From the NCBI GenBank assembly GCA_003635255.1, contig PYJC01000127.1, forward strand, positions 1 through 41,120: a stretch of DNA of 41,120 bases, read 5' to 3'. Made by a program: the position numbers and the translations under genes. Positions 1 to 8,927 of the stretch are shown piece by piece (positions within the stretch are counted from its first letter, which is position 1; each line of letters begins with the position of its first letter). Under the pieces are notes generated by a model. That model did no database searches, was not told the DNA's origin, and saw only the letters and a list, made by a program, of their open reading frames with translations. This DNA comes from Candidatus Poribacteria bacterium (GTDB taxonomy: Bacteria; Poribacteria; WGA-4E; WGA-3G).

Positions 1-2
1 AA

Positions 3-488
3 AATAACTTCGTCATGACCATCGCTGAGAGAAAGGCGAAACTTTCGGGTCATAAAAAGAACATAGAGTTGTCCGAAGACCAATGGGGCTGCGATAAACC
101 CGTCTATCGTGCCAAGGCAATCAGTCCAACATTTGGCGAAAGTATCGTCATCTTCTTTCGTGATAGAGGCAAGATACGAACGCTCTTGGTCTTTGGAAAA
201 CCTTTGCGTGCTTCTGAAGCCCTGCGAATTTGGTCTCAGCACCACGGTATCGAACAGTTCTGGCGGTATTTGAAATCGAATCTACACGTCTCTGCGATGA
301 GTCTACAAAGCAGAGAAGGCACCTATGTCAGTCTCGGGATAAAAGTCATCAGCTACCTCATGTTGCTACAAATCAGTATCTCAGAACGACGCACATTTCA
401 TCAGATACAGCTTCAACTCACCGGAGAAAGACAGATACTTACGGACTTCATAACGCATTTTCATACAATAATACCAAAAGAACCTTGA
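3..488 (+). CDS. Transposase C-terminal part, IS4-like (cut by window edge)
   Basis: This is the 3' part of a DDE transposase. The frame is open to the first bases of the window, so the ATG at 15 is probably internal and the true start lies upstream. Near the C-terminus the stretch IEQFWRYLK gives the E-x6-K spacing of the YREK signature of IS4-type transposases, preceded by a hydrophobic strand (TLLVF) and followed by the helical tail typical of the family. The catalytic DDE core upstream is outside the window, so neither intactness nor subgroup can be judged. No clear terminal inverted repeat could be paired in the 126 bp between the stop codon and gyrA, because the other end is missing. 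Confidence 0.75.
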   Translation, partial: NNFVMTIAERKAKLSGHKKNIELSEDQWGCDKPVYRAKAISPTFGESIVIFFRDRGKIRTLLVFGKPLRASEALRIWSQHHGIEQFWRYLKSNLHVSAMSLQSREGTYVSLGIKVISYLMLLQISISERRTFHQIQLQLTGERQILTDFITHFHTIIPKEP

Positions 489-614
489 TAATCACTGCTT
501 TACAATAACTTTTGAGAAATATCAGTTTATTAATTCATAGAACGGGCTTATCTCATCAAAAACAGTGCTCGGTTCAACAGAACGGAGCATAGCAACGCAA
601 CTTAATTAATTTAT

Positions 615-3155
615 ATGGAAAATATTGAAAATATCCAAGAAAGCAACATAGAAAATGAACTAAAAACATCATATCTCGCCTACGCGATGAGTGTTAACAC
701 CAATCGCGCGATACCCGATGTCCGTGACGGTCTGAAACCCGGTACACGTCGGATTATTTACGCTATGGGAGAGATAAACCTCACCGCGAATCGCCCTTAT
801 GACAAGTGCGCTGCTGTCGTTGGGGAAGTAATGAAGAACTATCATCCACACGGTGATGGACCCATTTATGGCACGCTTGTCGGTTTAGCGCAACCCTTTA
901 ATATGCGGTATCCACTCATAGACGGGCAAGGAAACTTTGGCAGTATTGACGATGACCCGCCTGGAGCGATGCGTTACACAGAATGCCGACTTGCTACTAT
1001 CACCGCGGAGATGCTCACTGACATTGAAAAGCAGGTTGTTGATTTCCAACCTAACTATAAAGACTCTCTTGAAGAGCCGACTGTTCTCCCTGGGCTTCTA
1101 CCGAATTTGCTCATCAACGGCACGACAGGTATTGGTGTCGGTTATCTTACTCGCATACCGCCACATAACTTGAATGAAATTATTGACGCGCTGCTCTACA
1201 AACTCTCAGAACCAGATGCTACTTCAGAGACACTAATGGAACACATCCAAGGACCCGACTTTCCAACGGCAGGAATGATCGTTGGCACCAGCGGCATCAA
1301 GGATATGTACACCACCGGTAGAGGAAGTATGACTGTTCGTGCCAAAGCGATCATAGAAAGAATCACCACAGCTGGTAAAGGGGAAGTTGAGCAAGAACAG
1401 ATCGTCATAACTGAAATCCCATATCAGGTAAAGAAAAATCAACTACTCGAACGGATGTTTCAATTAGTTGTTAACAAAACAGTTACTGGCATTAGAGACA
1501 TCCGGGACGAGTCGGATAGAGATATCCGAATTGTCATAATTCTCAAGCGAGGGGAAATTGCTCAGGTTATTCTGAATCAGTTGTATAAACATACACAGAT
1601 GCAGACGAATTTCAGCGCGAACCTTCTCTGTCTTGTAGATGGACTTCCAAAGGTTCTAACGCTTGAAGAGATTCTGCACTATTATCTTGAGCACCGAAGG
1701 GATGTGGTTCGTCGTCGGACACAATTTGAACTTGCCCGTGCCGAGCGCAGAAACCACATTCTCGAAGGGTATCTACTGGCACTGCAAAACCTTGAGGCAG
1801 TTATAGAACTCGTCCAAACCGCTGAGTCGCCGCAGGCTGCGGAACAAGAACTCCAAGAAACGTATCAACTCAGCGAAATGCAGGCAAGAGAAATCCTCAC
1901 GATGACGCTCCGCCAATTGACAGGGCTTGAACGCCAGCGTATTCACAATGAATACACAGAACTGTTGGATCGTATCGCTGAATTTCGGGCAATCCTCGCC
2001 AGTGAAACGTTGATAACGGATATTATCCGAACAGAACTCGAAACTCTCAGAGAGAAATTCGGTGATGAACGCCGCACTGAAATTACCGGTGAGGTCAAAG
2101 AATTTGAAGTTGAAGACCTTATCGCTGATGAAGAGATGGTGGTTACGTTATCCCATTCTGGCTACATTAAACGGTTGCCTATGGATACCTACCGGAAGCA
2201 GCATCGCGGCGGTGTTGGGATTAAAGGGGCTACAACAAAGGATGGCGATTTCTTAGAACACATCTTCGTTGCTACTGCCCATCAGAACATTTTGTTCTTT
2301 ACGGATCTGGGTAAGTGTTATACGTTGAAGGTACACCAAATTCCTGAAGCCCGGCGCCAATCTGCCGGGCGTGCGGTCGTTAACCTACTCCGTTTATCAC
2401 AAGGCGAGAACATTACCGCTTATGTTACGGTTCGTCCTAAAATTGGTAACAAAGAAACTGAGGAAGCCGATGCCGGTGAAACCGTCGGGAACGAATTTGT
2501 TTTCATGGCAACGCAGCAAGGCATTGTCAAAAAGACAGCACTTACCAGCTTCGCAAATACGTTGTCAAACGGCATTATTGCTGTTAATCTTGACGATGGT
2601 GACAAACTAATTGGGGCGCAAGTAACAGAAGGTAATTCTGATGTCATTCTCGTTACGCACAAAGGAACGGCTATTCGATTCAGCGAAAAAGATGTCAGAT
2701 CGCTTGGACGTAACACGCGCGGGGTACGCGGTATAGAACTCGGTGCTGATGACTTTGTGGCACAAATGGTTATTGTTAATGGTGAAGCAAATGGTGAAGC
2801 ACCCGAAGAAGAAGCGACACGCGAGAACGATACCTTGTTGATTGTCACAGAAAATGGATATGGCAAGCGTACATCCGTTTCCGCCTACCGCTCCCAAAAA
2901 CGTGGTGGAAAAGGTATCATTGCGATCGGAAAGTCTGACCGAAACGGTGCAGTCGTTGCTGCAAAACGCGTTGCAGATACTGATGAACTTGTTCTTATTA
3001 GTTCAAGTGGGTATGTCACTCGAACGGCGGTTGGTGCCATTCGACGTATCGGACGAAATACCCAAGGCGTGCGGATCATGGCACTTCAAGATGATGAAAA
3101 ACTTGTTGATGCCGCTAAAATTCAACTTTCATCCACTCTACTTGAGGATACCTAA
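615..3155 (+). CDS. gyrA: DNA gyrase subunit A
   Basis: This type IIA topoisomerase A subunit (846 aa) cuts and rejoins DNA and, with GyrB, introduces negative supercoils. The N-terminal breakage-reunion domain has the PDVRDGLKP and YHPHGD motifs, and the active-site tyrosine lies in MRYTECR (Tyr121). The C-terminal half has six beta-pinwheel blades, each with a GY/GK-x3-T/S-like core, which favours GyrA over ParC. The GyrA-box position in blade 1 is degenerate (QHRGGVG, residues 529-535), while a box-like QKRGGKG (761-767) sits in blade 5. Both residues that usually contact quinolones (E. coli Ser83 and Asp87) are glycine here (Gly82, Gly86). An acidic insert lies in the CTD around residues 612-625. 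No strong Shine-Dalgarno is visible before the ATG, and gyrB is not adjacent. Confidence 0.93.
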   Translation: MENIENIQESNIENELKTSYLAYAMSVNTNRAIPDVRDGLKPGTRRIIYAMGEINLTANRPYDKCAAVVGEVMKNYHPHGDGPIYGTLVGLAQPFNMRYPLIDGQGNFGSIDDDPPGAMRYTECRLATITAEMLTDIEKQVVDFQPNYKDSLEEPTVLPGLLPNLLINGTTGIGVGYLTRIPPHNLNEIIDALLYKLSEPDATSETLMEHIQGPDFPTAGMIVGTSGIKDMYTTGRGSMTVRAKAIIERITTAGKGEVEQEQIVITEIPYQVKKNQLLERMFQLVVNKTVTGIRDIRDESDRDIRIVIILKRGEIAQVILNQLYKHTQMQTNFSANLLCLVDGLPKVLTLEEILHYYLEHRRDVVRRRTQFELARAERRNHILEGYLLALQNLEAVIELVQTAESPQAAEQELQETYQLSEMQAREILTMTLRQLTGLERQRIHNEYTELLDRIAEFRAILASETLITDIIRTELETLREKFGDERRTEITGEVKEFEVEDLIADEEMVVTLSHSGYIKRLPMDTYRKQHRGGVGIKGATTKDGDFLEHIFVATAHQNILFFTDLGKCYTLKVHQIPEARRQSAGRAVVNLLRLSQGENITAYVTVRPKIGNKETEEADAGETVGNEFVFMATQQGIVKKTALTSFANTLSNGIIAVNLDDGDKLIGAQVTEGNSDVILVTHKGTAIRFSEKDVRSLGRNTRGVRGIELGADDFVAQMVIVNGEANGEAPEEEATRENDTLLIVTENGYGKRTSVSAYRSQKRGGKGIIAIGKSDRNGAVVAAKRVADTDELVLISSSGYVTRTAVGAIRRIGRNTQGVRIMALQDDEKLVDAAKIQLSSTLLEDT

Positions 3156-3222
3156 GATCCTTAGCATCCAATTGAGCAAACAAAGTTAAATCTTGCAGAG
3201 GGTTGTCACATAGGGGAAAAAA

Positions 3223-4860
3223 ATGAAATATCTTAGCATACTCACAACCGTCGTTTTAATCATAACTTGCCTATCTTTAGGTACCAGTTTACAGGCTCAA
3301 ACCGCAGAGACACCCGAATTACTATCACTTACCGATGTTGATACGGGGTTAAATGCTGGTATGACTCGCACAGCGAGGATCTATACCCATCTAATGTGGG
3401 CTACTTACTGTAAACGAAAGCCTCACAAAAGTAAACTCGCTTACGATGCCTTGATTGCAGAATTGGAGTCTGATGAGTCCTTTACCACAGCTGAGAACGG
3501 AACCTTATCTCCGCAAGCTACAAGCTTCATTTATGCCGAGCGTGCGACACTCCGATTTTCTAAATTGCAAGATATTAAGGGAGCAGAGGAAGATGCTGAA
3601 AAAGCCATTGAATTTAACCCTAAAAGTGTGAACGCAACATGGATCCTCGCGAAGATAATAACGACTCGGTTCTTTTCTGAGGTGGAACGAAACAGAAATA
3701 GCGAAAGGGCTGAAGACTTAGAAAGGGCTGAAGACTTAAAAGAAAGAATGTTTTCTACCCTAAAACGTGTAATTGAACTGAATCCGGACCACGATGAAGC
3801 ACATTTTTACCTCGGCAGCATGGGACGCGATCTTGGTCAGCCTGAACTTGCTATCGATGCCTTTAAAGCACTCACTCGTATTATACCCTATGATCCCCGA
3901 TACCATACAGAACTTGCCAAACTTTATGAGAGGCAAGGTAAACTTCATGAAGCAGTGCAATCCTATGAAAGAGTCGTAACAATCCTGCCCCAACAGATGA
4001 ACACGCGAAACCATCTTGGTCAGCTTTATCTTCAGACAGGCGACTATCCTGCGGCAATAAAAACCTTTCTCGCTGTTCTGGCAGCAACTGAAGGTTCCAA
4101 AAATGGGATTCCAAATGAAATTGAGGCACACCTCGGTATTAGCTTGGCATATCAGGCACAGAATAACTTTGAAAAAGCCGAGCATCATATCACACGCGCG
4201 ATAGTTTTGTTAGAGGCGCGCGCACTTTCAATGCGAAGTGGAACTCGTAGCAGTCGCTCAAGAAGGACTGATCGTGTCAAGCTAGCTGAAAGTCTCCGGG
4301 ATGCCCGCTATACGCTTGCGCAAATTTACCTTAGATTTAACAGCCCCCAAAAAGCAGTACAGACCTTTGTGAAGATTTTGGCTACTGATGCCAACGATGT
4401 CCAAGCACTTACGGGTATTGGGATAGCCTATCAGATGATAGACGATGTGCCGCAGGCAGAAACCTACCTACGTAAAGCGATAGACCTGTCTGCAAATGGT
4501 GAATTACCCGATGCCTATAATGCGTTAGGTTACCTCTATGCGGAGCAAGGGATTAAATTAGACGAAGCCGCAGCACTTGTTCGTCGTGCCCTTAAAAGCG
4601 TACCGACATCCGGGGCATATCTGGATAGTTTAGGACTTATCTATCTTAAACAGGGAAAACTTGATGCCGCGATAGAAAATCTGGAGCAAGCAATTAAGTA
4701 TCTGCCCGATACGCCTGAGATTCTCTTGCATCTTGGTGATGCATATCTTGAAAAGGGTTGGAAAGATAAAGCACTGAAGACTTTAGAGGATGCCGTGCGC
4801 CTTGAACCTGATAATGCTGAACTTCTTCAGAAACTTGACGACATCAAATCCAGCAAATAG
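3223..4860 (+). CDS. Secreted TPR-repeat protein
   Basis: This 545-aa protein has a Sec signal peptide (residues 1 to about 26, hydrophobic core followed by LQAQ), so it should be exported to the periplasm or outer face. From about residue 100 to the end it is built of tetratricopeptide repeats. They are recognisable from A-x3-L/Y-G-x-A-Y/L-x3-G-x4-A patterns such as HFYLGSMGRDLGQPELAID and LLHLGDAYLEKGWKDKA. TPR arrays are protein-interaction scaffolds, and no catalytic motif is visible. The start is supported by an AGGGG Shine-Dalgarno a few bases upstream. It follows gyrA by 67 bp on the same strand and precedes a secreted metallopeptidase by 58 bp. An exact 18-bp tandem duplication lies inside it near residue 161. 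Its specific role is unknown. Confidence 0.8.
   Translation: MKYLSILTTVVLIITCLSLGTSLQAQTAETPELLSLTDVDTGLNAGMTRTARIYTHLMWATYCKRKPHKSKLAYDALIAELESDESFTTAENGTLSPQATSFIYAERATLRFSKLQDIKGAEEDAEKAIEFNPKSVNATWILAKIITTRFFSEVERNRNSERAEDLERAEDLKERMFSTLKRVIELNPDHDEAHFYLGSMGRDLGQPELAIDAFKALTRIIPYDPRYHTELAKLYERQGKLHEAVQSYERVVTILPQQMNTRNHLGQLYLQTGDYPAAIKTFLAVLAATEGSKNGIPNEIEAHLGISLAYQAQNNFEKAEHHITRAIVLLEARALSMRSGTRSSRSRRTDRVKLAESLRDARYTLAQIYLRFNSPQKAVQTFVKILATDANDVQALTGIGIAYQMIDDVPQAETYLRKAIDLSANGELPDAYNALGYLYAEQGIKLDEAAALVRRALKSVPTSGAYLDSLGLIYLKQGKLDAAIENLEQAIKYLPDTPEILLHLGDAYLEKGWKDKALKTLEDAVRLEPDNAELLQKLDDIKSSK
3703..3738 (+). repeat. Exact 18-bp tandem duplication inside the TPR gene
   Basis: The unit GAAAGGGCTGAAGACTTA occurs twice back to back (3703-3720 and 3721-3738). 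It keeps the reading frame and duplicates the peptide ERAEDL in the charged loop between two TPR helices. A perfect in-frame copy looks like a recent slippage event. Confidence 0.95.
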
Positions 4861-4918
4861 TTTTCAAGTGCTAAATCAGTCGGAAATGCTACGACTTCAG
4901 CAGTGGGTGGTTGGTAAG

Positions 4919-6616
4919 ATGAAAAATATAATTGTGTTTTTCACGCTCGCGCTACTGCTTTTAGGGGCATCGTATCAGAGCTCGGCATATCTCTGTGGTA
5001 CACCGTCATTATCAGGTGAAAGAGGATCTTTACACGGGGCAAACACCATACAACCTTTACCCCCAGCGGACCTGACAATTCCAGCACTACCTACTGCACC
5101 CGCGCTGCCGATTGGCATTGAGCGAACCTTCTTCGCACCTGACTTTAGGAGTATGCAACAATACACTGTCTCCGCTGTGTTGCGTGGTGTCGGTCGTTTC
5201 TGTTATATTTTTGTTGAGGAGGCTGAGTGGAATACACGGGTTACTGCCGAAGCAGTACAATCAATGGCGCGCGCCTTTGATGTTGCTACACCAGCAAATC
5301 CACAGCGCGGAATTTATCCCACGTTGGTGGATCTGTTTGGAGGACCGCCGGATATTGATGGAAACGGTAAGGTTATTTTACTCCTACTCAATATTCGGGA
5401 TACAAACCAGGCAAACCGGTACACTGCTGGTTTTTTCAATCCAGCAGATCAAAGTATCGGCGTACTCAGGAACCCAGGGTTCCGTGGGTTCCCAATTCGG
5501 AGTAACGAAGCGGACATGTTGTATATAGATACACAACCGCTTAATCCGAATAGTGAAATGGCTCATAATGTCGTTGCACACGAGCTCCTACATCTTATCC
5601 ATTGGCGGCATGATCCTCATGAAGCGACTTGGGTTGATGAAGGGTGTGCGGGATATGCGTCTTTTCTCTGCGGCTATTCAGTGCAGGAACATGTCGCTGC
5701 ATTTGAAAGAACGCCTTCTGTTTCACTTATAACCTGGTCCGAAACGGAAGCGGATTCACTGCCATACTACGGTGCTGCTTTCCTCTGGATACTCTATGTT
5801 CATGAACAGCACGGCGGCATAGGAACTGTAGCTGAAATTGTCCGAAATCGTGGCACATCGCTCACCGGTGTTGCGGATGCACTCGCATCAAAAGGCGTTA
5901 CACAAAAAATCTCTGATATCTTTATCAGTTGGAAGTTGGCGAACTATTTATCTGAGTATCGCGCTGTTAGACTTTCTCTGATGCCTTATCGTTGGTACCG
6001 TTCCTATCCAAGCGGCACACAAAGTGGGAGACTCAGAAATTTTTCAGCCGACTACATCGGATTTGAGGAGGCTGGTGGGCTGACGCTCGGATTTTCAAGT
6101 GATTCAGCTGCAAGCAGTGCTGCGCATACAATTGAATTTCATAATACGGGTGATGTCCGTGTGCGCGAGATAAAGTTGTCGAATGGTAATTCTGGTTCTG
6201 TTGTGTTGCCGAATACTGTCTCAGAAGCAATTCTGGTGCCGAGTTTACAAGCGGAAACGATCAACGCCGAGACACATAGCACTAACTATCAATATAGTGC
6301 CACACGCGGCGCTCATATCACCTTTATCGCTACTGCGCTCCCAAATCCGGTGCATCCACGGTACTGGGACATCATTGCCAATTCAAGTGAATCTCTTGTC
6401 GGATTAACGCCGACTGTGACCTTAGTCCTCTTTGATAACGCCACTGAACGCATCCATAGAGAAGCACAAGCAATGTACCAAGTGGTACAAGATTCACAGG
6501 ATAATTATCTATATCGATTCTCATTCCTTCTTGAACCGGAGATAGCATCTGAATCTATCGTATATCAGATCTCACTTGATTCTCGAATTGTTGACACAGG
6601 ATCGCTAACCCAGTAA
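4919..6616 (+). CDS. Secreted zinc metallopeptidase (HExxH, M30-like)
   Basis: I place the start at the ATG at 4919, not at the in-frame ATG at 4790 that overlaps the TPR gene, because 4919 directly opens a signal peptide (MKNIIVFFTLALLLLGASY, cleavage near SSA). The mature enzyme carries HELLH at residues 221-225 and a downstream acidic residue in WVDEG (Glu241). This is the zinc-binding layout of gluzincin-like peptidases, and the spacing and the upstream DIDGNGKV loop resemble hyicolysin (M30). A beta-rich region of about 250 residues follows the catalytic part and may be an accessory domain. The 565-aa product should be periplasmic or secreted. Substrate unknown; the M30 assignment is by motif resemblance only. 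Confidence 0.72.
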   Translation: MKNIIVFFTLALLLLGASYQSSAYLCGTPSLSGERGSLHGANTIQPLPPADLTIPALPTAPALPIGIERTFFAPDFRSMQQYTVSAVLRGVGRFCYIFVEEAEWNTRVTAEAVQSMARAFDVATPANPQRGIYPTLVDLFGGPPDIDGNGKVILLLLNIRDTNQANRYTAGFFNPADQSIGVLRNPGFRGFPIRSNEADMLYIDTQPLNPNSEMAHNVVAHELLHLIHWRHDPHEATWVDEGCAGYASFLCGYSVQEHVAAFERTPSVSLITWSETEADSLPYYGAAFLWILYVHEQHGGIGTVAEIVRNRGTSLTGVADALASKGVTQKISDIFISWKLANYLSEYRAVRLSLMPYRWYRSYPSGTQSGRLRNFSADYIGFEEAGGLTLGFSSDSAASSAAHTIEFHNTGDVRVREIKLSNGNSGSVVLPNTVSEAILVPSLQAETINAETHSTNYQYSATRGAHITFIATALPNPVHPRYWDIIANSSESLVGLTPTVTLVLFDNATERIHREAQAMYQVVQDSQDNYLYRFSFLLEPEIASESIVYQISLDSRIVDTGSLTQ

Positions 6617-6722
6617 TATTATCAAAGTTTCCGAGTCTAAAACCCCCGAACTCATTCAGGGATACAAACTCACCGCAACATGCCCCCATGAATGAACTCC
6701 AGACATTTTTTCAAAAATAAAG

Positions 6723-6750
6723 TTGACTTTTTTCTCGGTTCTGCTATACT
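6723..6750 (+). promoter_or_regulatory. Sigma70-type promoter for the Asp-box protein
   Basis: TTGACT (6723-6728) and TATACT (6745-6750) are separated by 16 bp, each one base from consensus. Transcription would start near 6757, about 80 bases before the chosen ATG at 6836. The match also argues that the reading frame between 6692 and 6835 is untranslated leader rather than coding. Confidence 0.65.
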
Positions 6751-6835
6751 CTTTTCAGAATCCTCAAATTCATTCGGCGGAATATGTAAACCCATTTCTT
6801 TTTTTCAATTCGGAACTTCAAAAAAGGGGAAAAAG

Positions 6836-7798
6836 ATGCAACCTACACTCTATGCAGGAACGATTGGACAAAGTGTCTGGCACAGTACCGACAACGGGGA
6901 CACATGGCGCAGAGTGAGTAACGGACTCTTTCCAGAAGCCGATATTCGTGCTATAGCTGTCAATCCAAGTGACTCAGACACCGTCTATGCAGGTACCGAA
7001 AACGGTATCTTCCGAACAAACAATGCCGCTGAATCGTGGCATCACCTTCCGAGCCCTTTGGATGGAAAGGAAGTATGGTCAATAGCGATTGATCCAAAAA
7101 TATCCGATACAGTTTATGCTGGCACGTGTCCTTCCGCACTTTTCAAATCTACGGATGCTGGCGATAATTGGAAGCAACTTGATGTTGACTTGGCACAGGA
7201 GTGTGAAGGTGTCCCAATTATCCCGCGCGTCACGACGTTTGTGATTGATCCTGAAGATTCACAAACACTCTATGCTGGCATCGAAATTGATGGAATGCGC
7301 CTCAGCACTGATGGTGGTGAAACATGGACAGAACGCAGTGAGGGACTCAGTAGCTTGGATATTCACGGGCTTTGTGTGGTTCCCGGTTCCCCGAAAACGA
7401 TCATCGCAGCGACAAACAACGATGTTTGTGTAACAACAGACATGGGACAGCAGTGGACACCGTTGGACGTTAAATCACATTATCCATGGCCCTATTGCCG
7501 TGCAGCATTTTTTCTAAACGGGGATTCGGGCAGAGTGTTCATCGGTGCCGGAAATGGTCCACCGGGGGACCAAGGCGGTATCTTCTCAACGCGCGATGCT
7601 GGAAAAACATGGGACCGCGCTGATATCGGTGGAACCGCGAATAGCACAATCTGGACCTTTGCCCATAATTCAAAGGTTAATGACTTCTTAATTGCTTGCA
7701 GTGTGAGTGGACAACTTTACCGTAGCACAGATGCTGGCGATTCATGGACTAAACTTGTACATGAATTTGGAGAAGTTCGCGCTTTAGCTATTGGATAG
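6836..7798 (+). CDS. Asp-box (BNR/VPS10-like) beta-propeller protein
   Basis: The protein has 320 aa from the ATG at 6836, which follows an AAGGGG Shine-Dalgarno and lies downstream of a good promoter. An upstream in-frame ATG at 6692 would lie ahead of that promoter. At least six Asp-box motifs (S/T-x-D-x-G-x-x-W) recur: STDNGDTW, STDAGDNW, STDGGETW, TTDMGQQW, TRDAGKTW and STDAGDSW. They alternate with strands such as DTVYAGT. This is the signature of the sialidase/VPS10/photosynthesis-factor type of propeller. No signal peptide is visible from the chosen start, so it is probably cytoplasmic. No sialidase arginine triad is evident, so enzyme activity is not claimed. Proteins of this kind usually bind ligands or act as scaffolds. 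Confidence 0.75.
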   Translation: MQPTLYAGTIGQSVWHSTDNGDTWRRVSNGLFPEADIRAIAVNPSDSDTVYAGTENGIFRTNNAAESWHHLPSPLDGKEVWSIAIDPKISDTVYAGTCPSALFKSTDAGDNWKQLDVDLAQECEGVPIIPRVTTFVIDPEDSQTLYAGIEIDGMRLSTDGGETWTERSEGLSSLDIHGLCVVPGSPKTIIAATNNDVCVTTDMGQQWTPLDVKSHYPWPYCRAAFFLNGDSGRVFIGAGNGPPGDQGGIFSTRDAGKTWDRADIGGTANSTIWTFAHNSKVNDFLIACSVSGQLYRSTDAGDSWTKLVHEFGEVRALAIG

Positions 7799-7801
7799 TA
7801 C

Positions 7802-7831
7802 TTGACTTATTTCTGCAATTTGTGGTATGCT
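7802..7831 (+). promoter_or_regulatory. Sigma70-type promoter for a leader or small RNA
   Basis: TTGACT (7802-7807) and TATGCT (7826-7831) lie 18 bp apart, starting three bases after the stop codon of the Asp-box gene. The predicted transcript begins near 7838 and runs into two hairpins and a T-tract (7874-7936) before the lipoprotein gene. Confidence 0.5.
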
Positions 7832-7837
7832 GTTAGT

Positions 7838-7936
7838 AATTCGGTTTCCAATATACGATGATGTGGTTCACAGACCCCGGTCACAGTTAAAACTAACTGG
7901 GGTACAACCCTACACTTAGGAAGCCTAAGCCTTTTT
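7838..7936 (+). ncRNA. Candidate small RNA or attenuated leader (about 100 nt)
   Basis: The stretch between a promoter-like site (7802-7831) and a terminator-like hairpin (7915-7936) has no open frame and contains a second structured element. There ACCCC (7874-7878) can pair with GGGGT (7899-7903), enclosing CAGTT/AACTG (7884-7888 with 7895-7899; one G is shared between the two stems). The pieces fit either a short independent RNA or a leader controlling the lipoprotein gene at 8086. I compared it by eye with SRP RNA, 6S RNA and common riboswitch cores and recognised none. Confidence 0.35.
7915..7936 (+). terminator. Intrinsic terminator-like hairpin
   Basis: CTTAGG (7915-7920), loop AAG and CCTAAG (7924-7929) form a perfect 6-bp stem, followed by CC and five T residues (7932-7936). 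It is short but correctly ordered for Rho-independent termination. It lies 150 bases before the next start codon and so could end a small RNA or act as an attenuator. Confidence 0.5.
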
Positions 7937-8085
7937 GATCTAAGATTCAGTTATTTATTTCCTCATAGGCGTGAGGGAAAGACTTTTAAAAGCACGTAAT
8001 GTTGGAACTGGTGTCAATTTTCGGTTTCTCAACGGCAGAAAATTTGACGCTTAAGTTACCCCGAAAATATAGGAGGCACACTTCA

Positions 8086-8862
8086 GTGATACGTTTCTTT
8101 TCAACTCTACTCATACCACTTCTCTGCGTTGCGATTGTGGGTTGCCTTGGCCCAGGTGACGACATTGTCGATCCACCACCAATTAGTGATGCAAAGCGCG
8201 TTGCTGTTGCCAGATTCCATGCTGAGGAAGGTGCAGCAGAAGAGGTAGACAAATTAGGCGGAAGAATCAGCGTGAACCTTGCAGATCGCTTGGCACTCAT
8301 ATTCAAAGAGGCAGAATGGGTTTACGACATTTCAAACAAAGTTAAACCGGTTGACGATGAACTCACAAAAATGGGATTAACGTTAGCACAGGTATATGCA
8401 GACCCTGCTTTGGCAGCAAAACTCGGAGAGGCACTCGGCGTGGATATGGTTATCATCGGGATGGTTGAAAAGCCAAATTTAACCCGCCGAGACTTTGACC
8501 AACATCTTATGAAGCAAGGCAGGCAAGGCGGAATTTCTGGTACATCCACCTATATTCGCACGCGCCTAACTGCCATTGGTCGTACCCGCGTCAAAGTTAT
8601 TGATACAAGCTCGGGGAAGATGATTTTTAATACCCGTATCCGGTCATACCTCAAGTATTGGTACGCCTATCAGACACAGATGAGCGAACAGCAAATCTTT
8701 AAGACTGAGGTAGAAAGATATGCCGATTTAGGGAAATTCCTCCCGCTCAGGATCGCTTATATGCTCCATCCAACCGGTTTTAAGTTGGAAGAAGAAGAGA
8801 AAATTCTGCTCAAACCGGATATTGTGTTAAAAGGGACAGGCGGTATTGTTGAATTTAATTAG
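8086..8862 (+). CDS. Lipoprotein with CsgG/LpoB-like domain
   Basis: The start is the GTG at 8086, nine bases after a perfect AGGAGG (8071-8076). This opens a lipoprotein signal: a hydrophobic run followed by AIVGC, with the cysteine as lipidation site and LGPGDD after it. The upstream ATG at 7999 would bury that signal. The 258-aa product has KRVAVARFHA, then a helix with RISVNLADRLALIFKEAE, and later LGEALGVDMVIIGMVE. This is the layout of the CsgG/LpoB/FlgO-like alpha-beta fold (conserved strand, a helix naming a gene-number-type lipoprotein, then 'ALGVD-ali-G'). Such proteins sit in the outer or inner membrane and act as secretion or envelope accessory factors. The exact role is unknown. 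It may be expressed from the promoter at 7802 through a structured leader. Confidence 0.65.
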   Translation: MIRFFSTLLIPLLCVAIVGCLGPGDDIVDPPPISDAKRVAVARFHAEEGAAEEVDKLGGRISVNLADRLALIFKEAEWVYDISNKVKPVDDELTKMGLTLAQVYADPALAAKLGEALGVDMVIIGMVEKPNLTRRDFDQHLMKQGRQGGISGTSTYIRTRLTAIGRTRVKVIDTSSGKMIFNTRIRSYLKYWYAYQTQMSEQQIFKTEVERYADLGKFLPLRIAYMLHPTGFKLEEEEKILLKPDIVLKGTGGIVEFN

Positions 8863-8898
8863 GGCGTGTAATTGCGGCAGTTAGTTATCTTGAAGCAG

Positions 8899-8927
8899 TA
8901 GGCGCGGTTACAGACCGCGCCTATTTT
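8899..8927 (+). terminator. Strong terminator hairpin between convergent genes
   Basis: TAGGCGCGGT (8899-8908) and ACCGCGCCTA (8914-8923) form a perfect 10-bp GC-rich stem with a 5-base loop, followed by TTTT. It lies 36 bp after the lipoprotein stop and abuts the 3' end of the minus-strand gene. The T-tract is on the plus-strand side, so it chiefly serves the lipoprotein transcript. Confidence 0.85.

Noticed and set aside
2420..2866. 148-aa minus-strand frame inside gyrA
   Set aside because: It lies wholly antisense to a conserved gene and its composition reflects gyrA codon use.
7838..7936. SRP RNA, 6S RNA or a known riboswitch
   Set aside because: Core motifs of these families were not found; only hairpins and a terminator could be supported.
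8044..8073. TTGACG and TATAGG spaced 18 bp, as a promoter for the lipoprotein gene
   Set aside because: The -10 would overlap the AGGAGG Shine-Dalgarno, leaving no leader for translation.
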